A stretch of DNA of 64,000 nucleotides from Selaginella moellendorffii (GCF_000143415.4 NW_003314266.1:1411412-1475411); one strand, 5' to 3'. Numbered from the stretch's first letter, positions 52,540 to 64,000 are shown. Notes: a model not told the origin generated them from the sequence alone. A program made the numbers and translations.

Positions 52540-53600
52540 CATAACATTCAGTGACCCAGATGAGCATATAACAACTTTTGAGAATGTGAGTACAAAAATA
52601 GTGAGTAGACTTTGTGCCAAAGATTTTTTCCAGTAATGCTGAAAGATGTCACTGCTGAGTGGTATGCTGCGGCAATGGCATGAGAAGCTTTTGCAGACTA
52701 GGATACCTTGAAGAAAGCATTTTTAAATGCTTTAAGACTTGCAGGATTTCATCAAAGAGTAAGTGACAAGCTTAACACAATCACCTTACAGCTAGGAGAA
52801 ATTATACAAAGGTACATAATTGAGGTTCTAGAGGCTGTTATCAAAAAAGGATCTAGCTCCTATAGCAAATGATCAAATGAGATATTTTTGGGAAGGTTTA
52901 CCTAAGAATGCTTCTTTTTATGTAAACTGGCAGATCTGAATGCAACTATAACTTTGGTTTCACATTATGAGTAAGTAAAGCTCCTAACTTGGTAAGGACA
53001 ACTTCAAGCATCTATTGTTGGTAGAGGAATTATACAGCCAGTGGGATTAGATTATTTACATTTGGGAGTAATACCTAGACCTGTGAATTCAGTAGTAGTG
53101 GCTCAAACTTTAATTCCAACAGTAACAACTTTAATTCTAGCAATAGCTTCAGCATTAGTAGTTGCTCCTTCTATCCAGCCTCAAGTTGTAGAAACTTCAT
53201 GAGAGACATAAATCAGTAAAGGTTAAAAAGGATCTAATAGAAGGGTTGATAAAGAAAATGGGAGATATACAACTTAATTAGCTACAAGGTGCTCAAAATC
53301 AGCCACAGCCAATGAGAGAATGTCAAGATGTTTGATATGTGAGTGTAAAAACTCTAGTCACTATCCTGGTGAGTGTTTAGTGTAACAAAGAAGACTAGTT
53401 TATCAGTACTATAGACAAATGTCACAAATATAACTGTGGTATTGAAAATTATTTGTCGACTAGTCTTTTTAGATATTCTTTCCTTACTGCCACAATAGCA
53501 AGAGGTTAGTATTGCTAAATCTTTTTTCAGTCTCCACTCAAGCTAGTTGAGAAATTGGTTTTTATGTGTACATTTAGCTAGAAGAGCATAAAGATGAAAT
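52540..53600 (+). pseudogene. Ty3/gypsy gag remnant
   Basis: Plus-strand text reads LKDVTAEWYAAAMA, then DTLKKAFLNALRLAGFHQRV and DLAPIANDQMRYFWEGLPKN, a retrotransposon gag pattern (W...F...L...F). Later text is broken, and no clear zinc knuckle was found. The remnant ends near 53640, where the inserted composite begins. Confidence 0.6.
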
Positions 53601-53639
53601 TTCTAAGTCCTAAGTTCCACTCTTACTAGTGGGTGGAAT

Positions 53640-56600
53640 ACCCATTTTCTAGCATTAGGCTACTGATATGTTGAACTAGCCCAGTATATGACATATGACA
53701 CATAGATTTAGGTTCTACTTTGCAATTATCTTATAATAAATCACTATAAGATAAAGAGTGAAAACTACATGCACTGCATTTAGTATTAGAGGATGACTCT
53801 TAGCAAGTACTATCCAATGATATTTGGGTAACTAGTCTCATTACATACGTAGAGATGAAAACTATGATCTGAGTGGATATACATTTGGGTGTTATGACTT
53901 CGCATTCATTCCTTGGGTTTTGATTTTGGTTACCTTTTTATACCATATTATGTGAGTTTGCTTTTGGGCTCATAAGATGGATTGAGATGTACCATTTTTA
54001 TGAGCTTGTGTTTGGCTCATGAGTGAGGGACATTAACAATTTAAGGTTATATTTTGAGTTGGCAGAATTAATATTTGCTTATCAGTGGTTGCATGAGTTG
54101 CTCCATGTTATCGTGAGTAAAAGTAAATCTCCCCTAGGTTTGCTATGAGTTCAAAGTGGAAGTCCAACAAGCGTAACATGTTTGGACTAAAGGCTCTAAC
54201 ATGGAAATTCAAGAGTGGGAGTGGAACTCCGAACAAAGTGCTCAAAGGATAAGCACAAAGAAATCGGTGAATGAGTCTCTATAAAGGGACACAACAAGGA
54301 CTAATACATGGCAAGTGTCATGACAAATGGAAGTGTTAGAAACGAGTCCAAAAAAGAGTTCAAGAAGGAGTCTAAAATAAAGTCTGATATAGAACTGAGA
54401 TGGAGTCCAATATGGACCCGAGATGGAGTCTGAGATGAACTTGAGATGGAGTCCAAAATGGACCCGAGATGGACCCGAGATGGAGTCCGAGATGGACCCA
54501 AGATAGAGCTTGAGGTTGAGTCCAAGATGGATCTGGTCAAGTCTAAATCCAAGTCTGAGTCCAAGTCCGAGGGTAAAAGCCCAAAGCGATCATCTCCCAG
54601 ACCCTAGGGGGTTTGGTGAGCTCCAAAAGTATAATAAAGGGAGGACTCAAGTGGTGCCAGTTTTGCCAAGAGAGGATAATGTGACCAAGAAAAGCTATAC
54701 TTACATATTGAGTGATGATATAACTATTGAGGAGTCTAAAGCTAGAGTGAACATAAATAAACAAACAGGATAGATTAGTGAAGTGTTCAAGTTTTGCTCC
54801 CTTAAAAAATCAAATAGTTGATGCTCCCAATCCAAGTGTGGGTGGCATTACCTACTTCGATACCTAGTGTGGCTCATCAGAACCTCACTCTAGCCACATG
54901 GTTAAAGCATCTAAGGGTGAAAAGTGGGGAGAGTATCTATGAGGTTCGCGTAAGGCTATAGTGTTTCAAAATATCATCCCAAAGTCCCAAATTGTGGAAA
55001 GGAAGAGGAAGAGTCTTCTGGTGTAGTGACTAAGGATATAGTCATATGGTGAAGAAGTCCTAAAGGATAGTGAGACTTAATGGTTAGGCTTTTGGGCTTT
55101 GATTTAGTGGCAGTCTTTACAAGCATGGCTGTGGATGAAAAGGGATTTGGTGGGGACAGAAGAAAGGATATTGAGGAAGAGTGTTCCCCATTCTTTAGGC
55201 ATTTTAAGGGTGCTAAGGTATGGTTAAGGGATAATAGACAGATGGACCAGTTTTTGAGAGACAAGACTATGATGTAGGTGGTTTTGGATTACTGATGTGA
55301 CAAAGGTGAATGAACATGGTCTTAGCGTAACGAGCTGATATGTTAGTGGTACCTTTGGGTGTCAGTCATGGGATCAAACATGAAGAGCACTTGGACAAAG
55401 TGTAAATGCTAAGTGGCAGAAATGCCATTCACGAAGCTAGATTCTTGAATAGGACTTATGGAGGTGGTGAGTAAAACTCCTCTAAATAGTCAAAAGTGTG
55501 GTTAAGTGATTAAAGTAGAATGAAAAAATTTAATCATTTATAATTTAGTATTGAAGTTTTTCCTTAGTCTGACTTTTATTAGTGGTCAAGTTTATCACCA
55601 CTTGTATTAGCATCGGAAGGTTTCGAGGGTGGGCGTATCCTTGAAGAGTAGCATGTTGAGAGGGTATGACTCTTCACCTTAGTTCATACGTGAACATGTT
55701 GGCAATGTGGTAGATGAAAAGGGGCCAATTTTGGAACAACTTTTCTTAGGAACACTATAAAGTCTTTTTAAGAGAGTTGAGGATGTGATTCAAATGAGTA
55801 TTTGACTTAGCAAATTGCCTAATGTGGTTGTAGTAAACAACTATAGTTGGGATCATGGGAAAGACAAAGACTCCAAGATAATAAAGGAGTCACAAGATTA
55901 TCTTCATATATTTGAGGCTAGTGCTCATAAATTTAAGACTAGAATTAATGACCATAGGAGGTCAAATACAGATAAGGATACAAATCCTTGAAATGGTAGC
56001 CAGGGCTACTTTTAATAAATGCTAAAACAACCTAAGGAGTTAGGGGTGTACTTTGAGGATGAGTTAGTATTCTCATCATTTGGATGGATAATCCTAAGGG
56101 GCAAAGGTAGCCCATATAGATAAAAGAATAATCAAGTGTCAAAGTAATATTTGCAAAGATGGTACTTGTGAGTAGGACATGAATACAAAAAGTTCTATTT
56201 CAGCAAGTTAACACCTTAAAAGTATAACCTTATAGGTTGTCAGATTAGCAAAGTCCAAAAGCTAGATGACTCAAGTGGAGTCAAAGAATGGTCCTAAAGG
56301 ACTTGTGGAAGCATTTGGACTAAGGTGTGTTGTATCCTACAAAAAACAAGGAGGATCATAAAATCCAAGTATAAGAATAGTAGGTATCTCATTGATGGCA
56401 GAATATGCCATATTAAAGTTGTGGGAAAGTTATTTTTAGAAGAAAACAACTTTGGCATAGAGTTTGTGTAAACACTATGGTGCAGTATTAATTGATAGTT
56501 AGCATAAGAAATAATTGCTTTGGTCCTAGCAAAGACTTAGACACAAATGGAAAGTGTCGTGAGAGTAGGCTTGTACAACTGATAGGGTGGAGACCCCAAG

Positions 56601-56917
56601 TGTCTTAAGGGATGAAGCCTTGAAGTCAAATTGGCTGGTTTATGAAAACTTTTGCCAAAGGAATTCTAATGGAAATAAGATTAGTATAGCCAAAGTTGGA
56701 AAACATGCAATTTGAGTATGGTGACCCAAATAATGAGTTGTAGGACTTGACAAATATGAGAAAAATAAACAAAATATGCAACATATTTAATTGGATTAGT
56801 AGAAATTAACTTCCCAAGACTTCTTATTTGGAAAAGAAGGTTAGATATATCCCTCAAGGGGATAAATTGCTTATGTTGTAATATAGTGAATCAATGTTGT
56901 AAATAAAATTGTTTGAA
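53640..56917 (+). mobile_element. Degenerate inverted copy of the X/A composite
   Basis: It is collinear with the reverse complement of about 8350 down to 4600. Order: end of the X LTR (to 53779), PBS-like TTTAGTATTAGAGG, X internal start (53780-54150), element-A LTR (about 54152-55542, minisatellite about 54340-54575), and element-A internal start (55543-56917). About 190 bp at the X-A junction and the first bases of the A LTR are missing. CpG-containing positions are often TG or CA, as expected for old methylated copies. It splits the Ty3/gypsy gag from its pol. Confidence 0.85.
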
Positions 56918-58290
56918 GGTGAAGAAACCTAATCTATGGAATTTGTGGTACTCAAGGCCTTCATCCTCAAGAGCAGTGTCCTCACAAGCTGCAGCAAGAC
57001 TGTGGCGAACAAGTGGTCAACTTATAAATTGTATTTGTTCAACTTGTGGACTTGGATAGGACTTTCTACAAGCTAGGAAAAAGAAAGACTTACCCATTTG
57101 GATGGTTCAAGGTGCGTGACCAGGACAAGGAGATTTATATGGATCCAGATAAGGAAATTGATCCTGAAAGAATTGCAAGGCGACAGCACTAGGTTGTGAG
57201 AGAAAAACACAAGGAAGAATTCAAAGTTAGCCCTAATGGTCATCTTGATGATTTAAAGGGATTGGGAGTAGCAAAGACTCCATCAAATCCAGCCACGGTT
57301 CTTCAAAAGGTGGGCATTTCTTCCCTTGAGCAGGTGGGCAAGGTGTTTGAGCCATATAGGGAAACTAGGGTGAAGCTGCTGAAGTCTGATAAGAGGCAGA
57401 AATTCAAACAAGTGTTAAATTTGGAAGTTGCTCCTTACAACATTCTCAAGGATCTTGATAATTAAAACCCAATAATCACCTTTATGCATCTCCTTTAGTT
57501 AGCTCTTGGGCTTAGAAAAGTGGTCTCTGTAGCAATGAAAGCTCGTAAAGAAGTTGTAGTTAATTCAGCTTGGCCAATAATTATAGATATGTCAACTCTG
57601 GTGATAGATTTGGATTTGGCTAGGCAACGGATCAAGAATTGTGCATTGGATGGAGGTAGTGGGTGAATATTATTCCCATCAAGAAGGAGTGCCAATTCCA
57701 GTTCCTTTTCATGTTCATATAGTAGATTAGAGGAGAGTCAAGCTGCTAGGTGTGCTTATAGGAATTCAGGTGGTGATAGTAGACATTTAGTTTTATGTGG
57801 ATTTTGTGGTTCTCCAGATGAGTATGGGCAAGTTGACTTACCTGCTTCTTCTAAGCTGGCCATGGTTAATACAAGCTGATGTTGTGAGTCATTAGTGAAA
57901 GGGATTGATGTAAATAACCAATGGAAATGTCAAGAGGAAATTCCAAGTGAGTGTTTGTGAGGGAGTTCCAAAATCAATTCGACCTAAGGACAAAGAACTC
58001 TATGATAAGGATGATAGTTGATACTACTTTAGGAAGTGATGAGGTTGAGGCAAGTATTTCAAAGAGCTCAAGTTCTAATGAGAAAACAAGGAAGCAACTT
58101 GGGTATAGTATTCTTCCTTGCCAACTATGGTGATCTCATCTTGCCACCTTTTTAGCGTGATACTATTAGCGATTGTCTAAAGCATTGGTTGTGGAGAGGT
58201 AATATAGATTATAGCATGCTAAGGTTGATTTTTTAGAGCCAATAGATGAGGAGAAGTTGCTTGAGTATCCAGAGCATTTTTAGGTTGCAA
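56918..58290 (+). pseudogene. Ty3/gypsy pol remnant upstream of reverse transcriptase
   Basis: Sequence changes character at about 56917. The frame 57196-57465 (VSPNGHLDDLKGLGVAKTPS) and others here have no motif I can place. By position they correspond to protease and linker. No DSGA/DTGA protease motif was found. Confidence 0.45.
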
Positions 58291-58292
58291 AG

Positions 58293-59473
58293 GTGGTGGA
58301 AAAACCATGGAAAATTTGTGAGGAACCAGCTGTACAGGTAGGGAAGGCAAACAGGTTTATCAAGTCTTCAGAGCTAGTGGATTTGGACCTTAGAACTGTG
58401 GAGGAGTCTCGACTAGTGAAGATAGGAGCAAAGTTGGAAGGAGAGCTAAGAGAGAAATTTGCAAAGTTGCTATACAAGTATATAGATGCTTTTGCGTGGA
58501 AATATGAAGATATGCAAAACATTGATCCTATGCTAGCTATCTATAAAATCCCTTTAATTCTCGGAGCTATTCCTATTCCTAAGAGGCCTTACAAGACCAA
58601 TCCACATTATTCAAGAGTAGTGCGACAGAAGATAGAGAAGTTGTTGCAAGTGGAATTCATTTTCAAGGTGGAAATCAGTGAGTGGCTTTCTCCTATTGTC
58701 GTGGTCAAGAAGAAGAATGGACAGTTTAGGGCCTATGTAGATTATAAAAAAGCTGAACAATGCAATGACTAAGGATGGTTTTTTATTGCCATTGACTGAT
58801 ATAGTGTTGGATTTAGTGGCAGCATATGAGCTCTATTCTTTTCTGGATAGCTTCAGTGGTTACAGTCAAGTGTAAATAGTAGAGGAGGATCAGCTAAAGA
58901 CCATTTTGTGACAAAGTGGGGTGTTGTGTATATAAAGTTATGCCTTTTCACATGTGCAATGCTCTAGTGACATTTCAAAGAGTAGTCACAATAGCTTTTC
59001 AGCTATATATGTATTTTATGGAGGTATTTTTGGATGATTTCAATGTATTTACAGATCAATAGCACCACTTGGAAAAGCTGACTTTATGTTTTAATAGATG
59101 TAGGCAATTTGGGATCTTGTTAAGTCTGTTTAAGTGCAGCTTTGGAGTGACGCATGGGGTGTTGTTGGGTCAGATTGTTTCACAAGACAGTTTAGTTATT
59201 GATCCTAGCAAGACTAAGTTGATATAAGCACTACCAGCTCCAATGGACATGAGGCAATTGCAAGCATTCTTAGGTCATATAGGATATCATCTCAAGTTTG
59301 TGCAGAGTTATGCAGAGAAAGCTTTCCCTCTAATGGAATTGTTACGCAAAGATGTAAAGTATGAGTGGATAGACTATTGATAACAAGCTTTTAAGGTGTT
59401 GAAGCAAGCTTTGATCACAGCTCCAATTTTGAACTAGTCTTGAAACTTTCATGTTCATGTGGATGCTTTAGTA
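58293..59473 (+). pseudogene. Ty3/gypsy reverse transcriptase remnant
   Basis: An open stretch (58293-58772) contains FAKLLYKYIDAFAWKYEDM, IPIPKRPYKTNPHYS and ISEWLSPIVVVKKKNGQFRA, then YVDYKK, the N-terminal half of a gypsy RT. After a frame change it continues with TKDGFLLPLTDI and FLDSFSGYSQV. Near 59030 there is FG-F-derived text where the FLDD active site should be (ggatgatttc). Stops are numerous. RNase H would follow; it is split by the miniature element at 59474. Confidence 0.8.
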
Positions 59474-59667
59474 TGTAAACTCCTTTTGAATTTAGACTTC
59501 TTGAGATGTCATCTAGCCTAGTACTATTCAAACCTAAGGACATTTAACCCTAAGTATCCCAAGATCCTTAATCGATTGGAAAGGGTGCACTCTTCTTTAT
59601 AAGCCCTTTCCCTTTATATTTGAACCCCATGGATCATTCTTAAACTTGTTCTTTTTAGTTGCTTATA
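59474..59667 (-). repeat. Left terminal repeat of the TRIM
   Basis: 194 bp. It matches 59852-60048, including aatcgattggaaa, tttatatttgaacccc and the closing ttctttttagttgctta. Confidence 0.88.
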
Positions 59668-59851
59668 ATTCATCACACTTCCTTGCAAGTTCACACCCTT
59701 ATGAATGGAAGTTGAGAGCTATAACTCTCTTGACACCTTACCCCTTGGGTCAAGCCCAATTGGAGTAAATTGGACTTGCTAAATATCCATTAACATATAG
59801 TGTGATTCTTCCAAAAAATACTAAAAACCCAAAACCCCCTTTAATACTAAA

Positions 59852-60048
59852 TGTAAACTCCTCCTAAATTAAAATTTCCTAAATTAAAAAAGAGGTCACC
59901 CACTATTCAAATCCAAGGACGCTTAACCCCAAATATCCCAAGATATTTAATCGATTGGAAAAGGGGTACACTCTTGTTCATAGGCCCTTTCCTTTTATAT
60001 TTGAACCCTATGGATCATTCATTAAATTGTTCTTTTTAGTTGCTTACA
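59852..60048 (-). repeat. Right terminal repeat of the TRIM
   Basis: 197 bp partner of 59474-59667; ends in the canonical TTACA. Confidence 0.88.
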
Positions 60049-61700
60049 TAGTAGTGGCAATTAACTTAGTTTTATGCTAACCTTTAGAGGATGGATGGGA
60101 TCATCCTCTTAGTTATGATAAATAACAGCTCTTATCACTATCTACTAGGAAAGGAGTTTGTTTTTTATTTGGATCATCAGGCCTTGAAATATCTTATTTT
60201 AAAGTTGTGTAGGATATAAAGGGTGACATGGTGGCTTTTGATTTTACAAGAATTTTAATTCAAGAGTGTGTTGAAGCCTGGACAAAGTCATAATATGCTT
60301 GATCATCTTTCAAAGATTCCAACTGATGGAATTACTAAAGTGGATGATGAGCTTCTAGATACTTAGTTTTTTCAGATGATTAGTGAGGAGCAAGTGGATG
60401 TAAAAGTTTTCCAAGTCGAAGCAATACCTAAGTGGTACTATGAGGTGGCATAGTTCTTGTTGAGTGGCAAATATCTTTTGAACTTTTCTAGTAAAGAGAA
60501 GAAGTGGTTACTTCTTCAATCTCAATGCTTCACTTTGATTATTGGGCAACTATACCATGTGGGAAATAATGGAGTGTTGCAGCTATGTATGTGAGCTCAT
60601 GAGGTATCTCAAGTTATTTCTGTATGTCATGACTCACCTTTTAGAGGATATTTTTTGTGAGGAAGCTACGATGAAGTTGGTAAAGAGGACAGAATATTGG
60701 TGGTCGACTATGTACTAGGATATTTCAAAGTATATGAGAGGTTGTGATCCATGTCAAAGGACAGAAAAACTATCAAGAAGAGATATAATGCAATTTTAGC
60801 CACTTTTGTCGGTGTTGCCATTTGAGAAATGGGGAATTTATTTTGTTGGGCCTTTTCCAACAAACAAGCATACTCATTGCAAATATATGCTTGTTTATAT
60901 TGATTACGTGACTAAGTGGGCTAAGGTAAAAGCATTAAAGAAAGCTATAGGCAGAAAAGTTGTTGAGTTTTTGTACGAGCAAGTTATTACCAAGTTCAAT
61001 TGTCTTTTGGAATTAGTTAGTGATAGAGGTTCTCATTTCTTAAACAAAGTGGTAGCTGCACTCATTGAACTTTATCGTTTGAAGCACAAGAAATCTACTC
61101 TATGTTATCCTTGTTGCAATGGATAAGTGGAGCAAACAAATGGTACTCTTTATACTATTATTTCAAAGATGAGTTTAGCTAGTAGATTGGACTAGGACAA
61201 GTGGCTGTTAGATGTAGTCTGGGCTTATAGAGTTGCCTTCAAAGTGACAATGCAGTATTCACTATTCTAGTTGGTGTATAATCAAAAAGCAATTCTTCCA
61301 ATCGAGCTAGAAATTCTTTCTCTTTAGCTAGCTATTGAGCATGACTTGGATTGAAATGGAGCAGTAAAAAAACAAGTTACAATAGTTGGATCACTTGGAT
61401 GAAAAGAGATTGTTACCATTCCAAGTTGGGGAGGTGATGCAAAAATGTAGGAAAGCTTGGCATGATTGTCATCTTTGTACGAAAGAGTTTATAGTGGGTG
61501 ATAAAGTGCTACTTTATGATTTAAAGTATTGGAAGAGGCCATAAAAACTTAAGTGCAAATGGATTGGGCTATATTTAATGGCAAATTTTTTTCAGAATGG
61601 CTCAATTCAGCTTTAGGATTTCTTTAGAAATTTTCTACTTAGTGAAAAAAATTTTTTAGCAGAGTTCTTTGTGCCCCAAGGACTCAGCACCAACTATCGT
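60049..61700 (+). pseudogene. Ty3/gypsy RNase H and integrase remnants
   Basis: RNase H text HYLLGKEFVFYLDHQALKYL lies at about 60140-60200. Integrase zinc-region text follows at about 60600-60780. The integrase core is open at 60806-61126: PFEKWGIYFVGPFPTNKHTH, YMLVYIDYVTKWAKVKALKK and LVSDRGSHFLNK. It continues after a stop with VEQTNGTLYTIISKM. The pattern WAKVKA...SDRGSHF...N is typical of the Ty3/gypsy catalytic core. Multiple stops elsewhere show it is dead. Confidence 0.85.
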
Positions 61701-61709
61701 GGTGTGTGA

Positions 61710-62052
61710 TGTCAGTGATCAATTATAGTTGTGGTTTTCTCTTTTCACAAATTTCTCAAGTTTTTTGAAGTTTTGAGTGTTTACATGAAGAAAAAGAGGA
61801 TCCAAAAGAATATTCAAGATATTCCAGTAGTGTACAGATGTAATTATCAAGTAAATGAGGGTCTAGAGGAGAATAGATGCGCTTAGCGAGTGAACAAAGG
61901 GTAAAGACTATGTCCCCTCATTATGGACAAATATAAGTGAGATTGTTAGTTGATTTGTTGGCTGAGTTATTAGAGAATGAAAAAGATGACAGGCTTCTCA
62001 TTCTTATATAGCTCCTTAGTAGTTTCTTGGGTGTGTGTGCTTGGTGTTGGCA
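61710..62052 (+). repeat. 3' LTR of the decayed Ty3/gypsy element
   Basis: 343 bp, about 80 bp shorter than its 5' partner owing to internal deletion (the part around 51840-51890 is missing). Confidence 0.75.
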
Positions 62053-63797
62053 TTAATAACAAATTATGTACTCTCTACTCTATTATACTTTTAAAGTCAC
62101 TCATCAACCCAATCTTCCTTCATTTATAGGTATGCATTTGGTGTTTTATATGTTTTATTAAAATTATATCATGCCACTTTAATCTTGTTTATGTTCCACC
62201 ACCACCATCTCCTTCTAAGGTCACTGCTATCAAGTTAAAGTTTAAAATTGTTTTAACTAAGTACTAGTACCAAAAGCTTTATTATTTAATTGGCTAGCTT
62301 AGATATTCTCTTAGTGATAGTATTTTTGTAATGCACCCTATTTCTCTCCCTTTAAACCAACTAGAAAATGGGCAATTGTTTGATAAGAGAGTCATTAATA
62401 GTTATTTTATCCTCATTTATTCTTTAAAATTTTAAGGAGGATCCACAGTCACAATATATTCAAATCTCATCCCATGATCATATGCACAACACTCACCGCT
62501 GCCCCCCCTCCCCCCCTTGTATAAACTAGTTATTCCATGTAAATCAATTAATCATCCAGCTGTCCACCTGTACCACAATCCTATAGTGAATATCTTCGTC
62601 TATAGATACTCTATAAGAGGAAGGATGTATACATGAATGCCTAATACATATGAATTCAAATTTAGGGATATAAATATACCTTGCTCAAAGGTATATTTAT
62701 ATTTTAAGTAACCACTAATCAATGAGAATTGAACTTATGCCATTTGCTTTGATACCACATGTAGCACCTCTCCATTTACTAAAAAAGGGACAATTATTTA
62801 ATAAAAGAGCCTTTAATGGTTATTTTATCCTTATTTATCCTTCAAGGTTCTAAACATTTATGATGACAATATATCTAAATTTCATCCCATGTTCACATGC
62901 ACTATAATTTTGGAGTTTGCTTTTTATCTTATTTATGATTCTAAGTTAGTTGTAAATTTCTATTAGCAATATCCTCTCAAGCAAAGTCTTACACCATAAG
63001 TTACTACTCAATACTTACCATTATAGGAGGAATGATATCATATAATTGCCCCTTTTGTATTTTTTAGAATGTATATTTGCCATTATTATATTGCAAGATT
63101 TAAATATCAAATCTCAACTCATATGATTTGAACTAAAGAACTATGAGCATCTAGGATTATTACGAACTTATACCCAATTTAGGTTTCTAGATTATCTTAA
63201 AATTGATATAGAAATAGGGTTTTTAAGATTTTGTACTCAAAGTGTTCAATAAAAATCATTCTTCTTCTTTTCTCTTGTCTTTCTTTAGTAGTTTTTGTTG
63301 TCTTTCTTTCTTTCGAAGATGAGCTTATGATATAACAATTTAGCTATTTTTTAGGATATTAACAATTTTATAAGAGAATGTCATATAGGAAAATTTAGAA
63401 ACATTTATAATAAAAAGTATATAGAATTATAGTTTCCCATCACCAAAAAATATGATAAAATTTTTTAAAATTGTAAAGATAATACAGTAGGTATACAGTT
63501 AAAATCATAAAAATAATATTTTTTTTATGGTCTGGCCAGTCTTATTATAGATACTTATTATATTAACCTAAAACCATATATAAAAGTTAGTGGTTTAGAT
63601 TTAATCTAATCAGATTCCTATGAAAGCCCACTAATATAAGTTGCTAACAACATTACATATGTGAGCTGAAATATTAACTATATTTATTTTCAACTATTCC
63701 TTATATTTTATATTTTAATATTTATTATTAAATATTATTTAGAACTCTCTATATAAGTGCAAAATGCAAATGCTAGAATAAAAAGTTAATATTTAAG
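62053..63797. other. AT-rich sequence, no gene recognised
   Basis: A duplicated segment lies at about 62330-62480 and 62760-62900 (attatcctcatttattctttaa-like versus ttttatccttatttatcctt). It includes cc(c/t)atttctcccctt-like tracts and (a)atgggcaattgtttgataa-like sequence, a diverged direct repeat. There is a C-rich run at about 62497-62517. Nothing else is named. Confidence 0.45.
63750..63757 (+). promoter_or_regulatory. Possible TATA box upstream of the edge ORF
   Basis: CTCTATATAAGTGC lies about 45 bp before the ATG at 63798. The surrounding DNA is AT-rich, so chance occurrence is likely. Confidence 0.3.
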
Positions 63798-64000
63798 ATG
63801 TTTAATATAGTAGTATCTTTCCTTTTATTAATTATATTTAGAGGTTTTTCTGCTAGATATGAATATGGAGAATATAATGCTTTAAATATTCCTATTGTAA
63901 ATGATCTTATAGATGCTATTAAAGAATCAATTAATAGAATTCCAAATGGTGCACTTCCAGTAAGTCAAAGTTTTCATGGGCATATAGATGTTGTAGATGA
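63798..64000 (+). CDS. Possible secreted-protein ORF running off the window
   Basis: From the ATG at 63798 the frame stays open to the window end (67 codons, no stop). It begins MFNIVVSFLLLIIFRGFSA, which has the form of a signal peptide with likely cleavage after FSA. It continues YEYGEYNALNIPIVNDLIDA with no low-complexity bias. Third positions are mostly A or T, unlike the GC-rich genes of the island. I do not recognise the family. It could be a first exon, a chance frame in AT-rich DNA, or a gene of foreign base composition. Confidence 0.4.
   Translation, partial: MFNIVVSFLLLIIFRGFSARYEYGEYNALNIPIVNDLIDAIKESINRIPNGALPVSQSFHGHIDVVD

Larger units (their letters stand above)
59474..60048 (-). 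mobile_element. Terminal-repeat retrotransposon in miniature (TRIM), 575 bp, complete
   Basis: Direct repeats of 194 bp (59474-59667) and 197 bp (59852-60048) flank only 184 bp. TAGTA is duplicated exactly outside (59469-59473 and 60049-60053). Repeats start TGTAAACTCC; the right one ends GCTTACA and the left GCTTATA. On the minus strand the sequence next to the right LTR reads TTTAGTATTAAAGG, a deaminated-looking form of TTTGGTATCAAAGG. This suggests a primer-binding site and minus orientation. It has no coding capacity. Removing it restores continuity between RT and RNase H text. Confidence 0.88.
51728..62052 (+). mobile_element. Decayed Ty3/gypsy element with two nested insertions
   Basis: LTR-like direct repeats at 51728-52147 and 61710-62052 share TGT(T/C)AGTGATCAATT at the start and GTTGGCA at the end. 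Flanks are CTAAC and TTAAT, identical apart from two C-to-T type changes. Between them lie gag-like text (52.55-53.6 kb), an inserted composite (53.64-56.92 kb), then pol-like text (56.92-61.68 kb) with RT, RNase H and integrase. All frames are broken. A 575-bp miniature LTR element lies inside RNase H. Confidence 0.75.

Overview
The window looks like nuclear DNA of a lycophyte, most likely Selaginella moellendorffii or a close relative. Plant-type genes have very short introns (about 50-90 bp). A mitochondrial-type ribosomal protein S1 is encoded in the nucleus with a targeting presequence. PPR, NB-LRR, P450 and BCS1-like AAA genes or relics occur, and LTR retrotransposons occupy about half the window. 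The species name is inference; plant nuclear DNA is well supported.

Layout. 1-13.6 kb is repeat territory. A long-LTR element (176-7614, minus strand, 5-bp target duplication) sits inside an older LTR element whose own LTR begins at 8217. A solo LTR of the same family lies at 10140-12008, apparently inside a decayed Ty1/copia gag. 13.7-16.0 kb holds an 11-exon NAD kinase gene. 16.0-20.9 kb is an AT-rich gene-free stretch with direct and inverted repeats. 20.9-33.0 kb is a compact gene island: a broken AAA-ATPase copy facing an intact one, mitochondrial S1, a SET protein, an ARF GTPase, an EF-hand cation exchanger, two tandem RRM proteins and an unrecognised membrane protein. A cytochrome P450 follows at 34.4-36.0 kb. 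37.3-38.8 kb is an NB-LRR relic. 39.4-41.4 kb carries an IFRD-family gene and its truncated copy, both damaged. 41.6-46.9 kb holds an unidentified WD-like relic split by a defective Ty1/copia insertion and bracketed by inverted LEA fragments. 47.2-49.6 kb has a chromovirus integrase fragment and a PPR relic.

49.6-62.1 kb is a retrotransposon nest. A short non-autonomous LTR element (49587-50633) lies first. An old Ty3/gypsy integrase relic follows, then a decayed 10.3-kb Ty3/gypsy element (51728-62052). That element is split by an inverted, degenerate copy of the left-end composite (53.64-56.92 kb). A 575-bp miniature LTR element (59474-60048) lies in its RNase H region. 62.1-64 kb is AT-rich and ends with a possible secreted-protein ORF running off the window.

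The chromosomal genes are housekeeping or metabolic and form no obvious pathway. The most informative biology is in the retroelements. Four insertions keep exact 5-bp target duplications. One Ty1/copia copy has identical 127-bp LTRs with TA...TA ends but is missing its integrase. A neighbouring non-autonomous element shares its primer-binding leader almost exactly, which suggests trans-mobilisation. A nested two-element composite is present twice in opposite orientation. Exon boundaries were read by eye from splice motifs and protein continuity.
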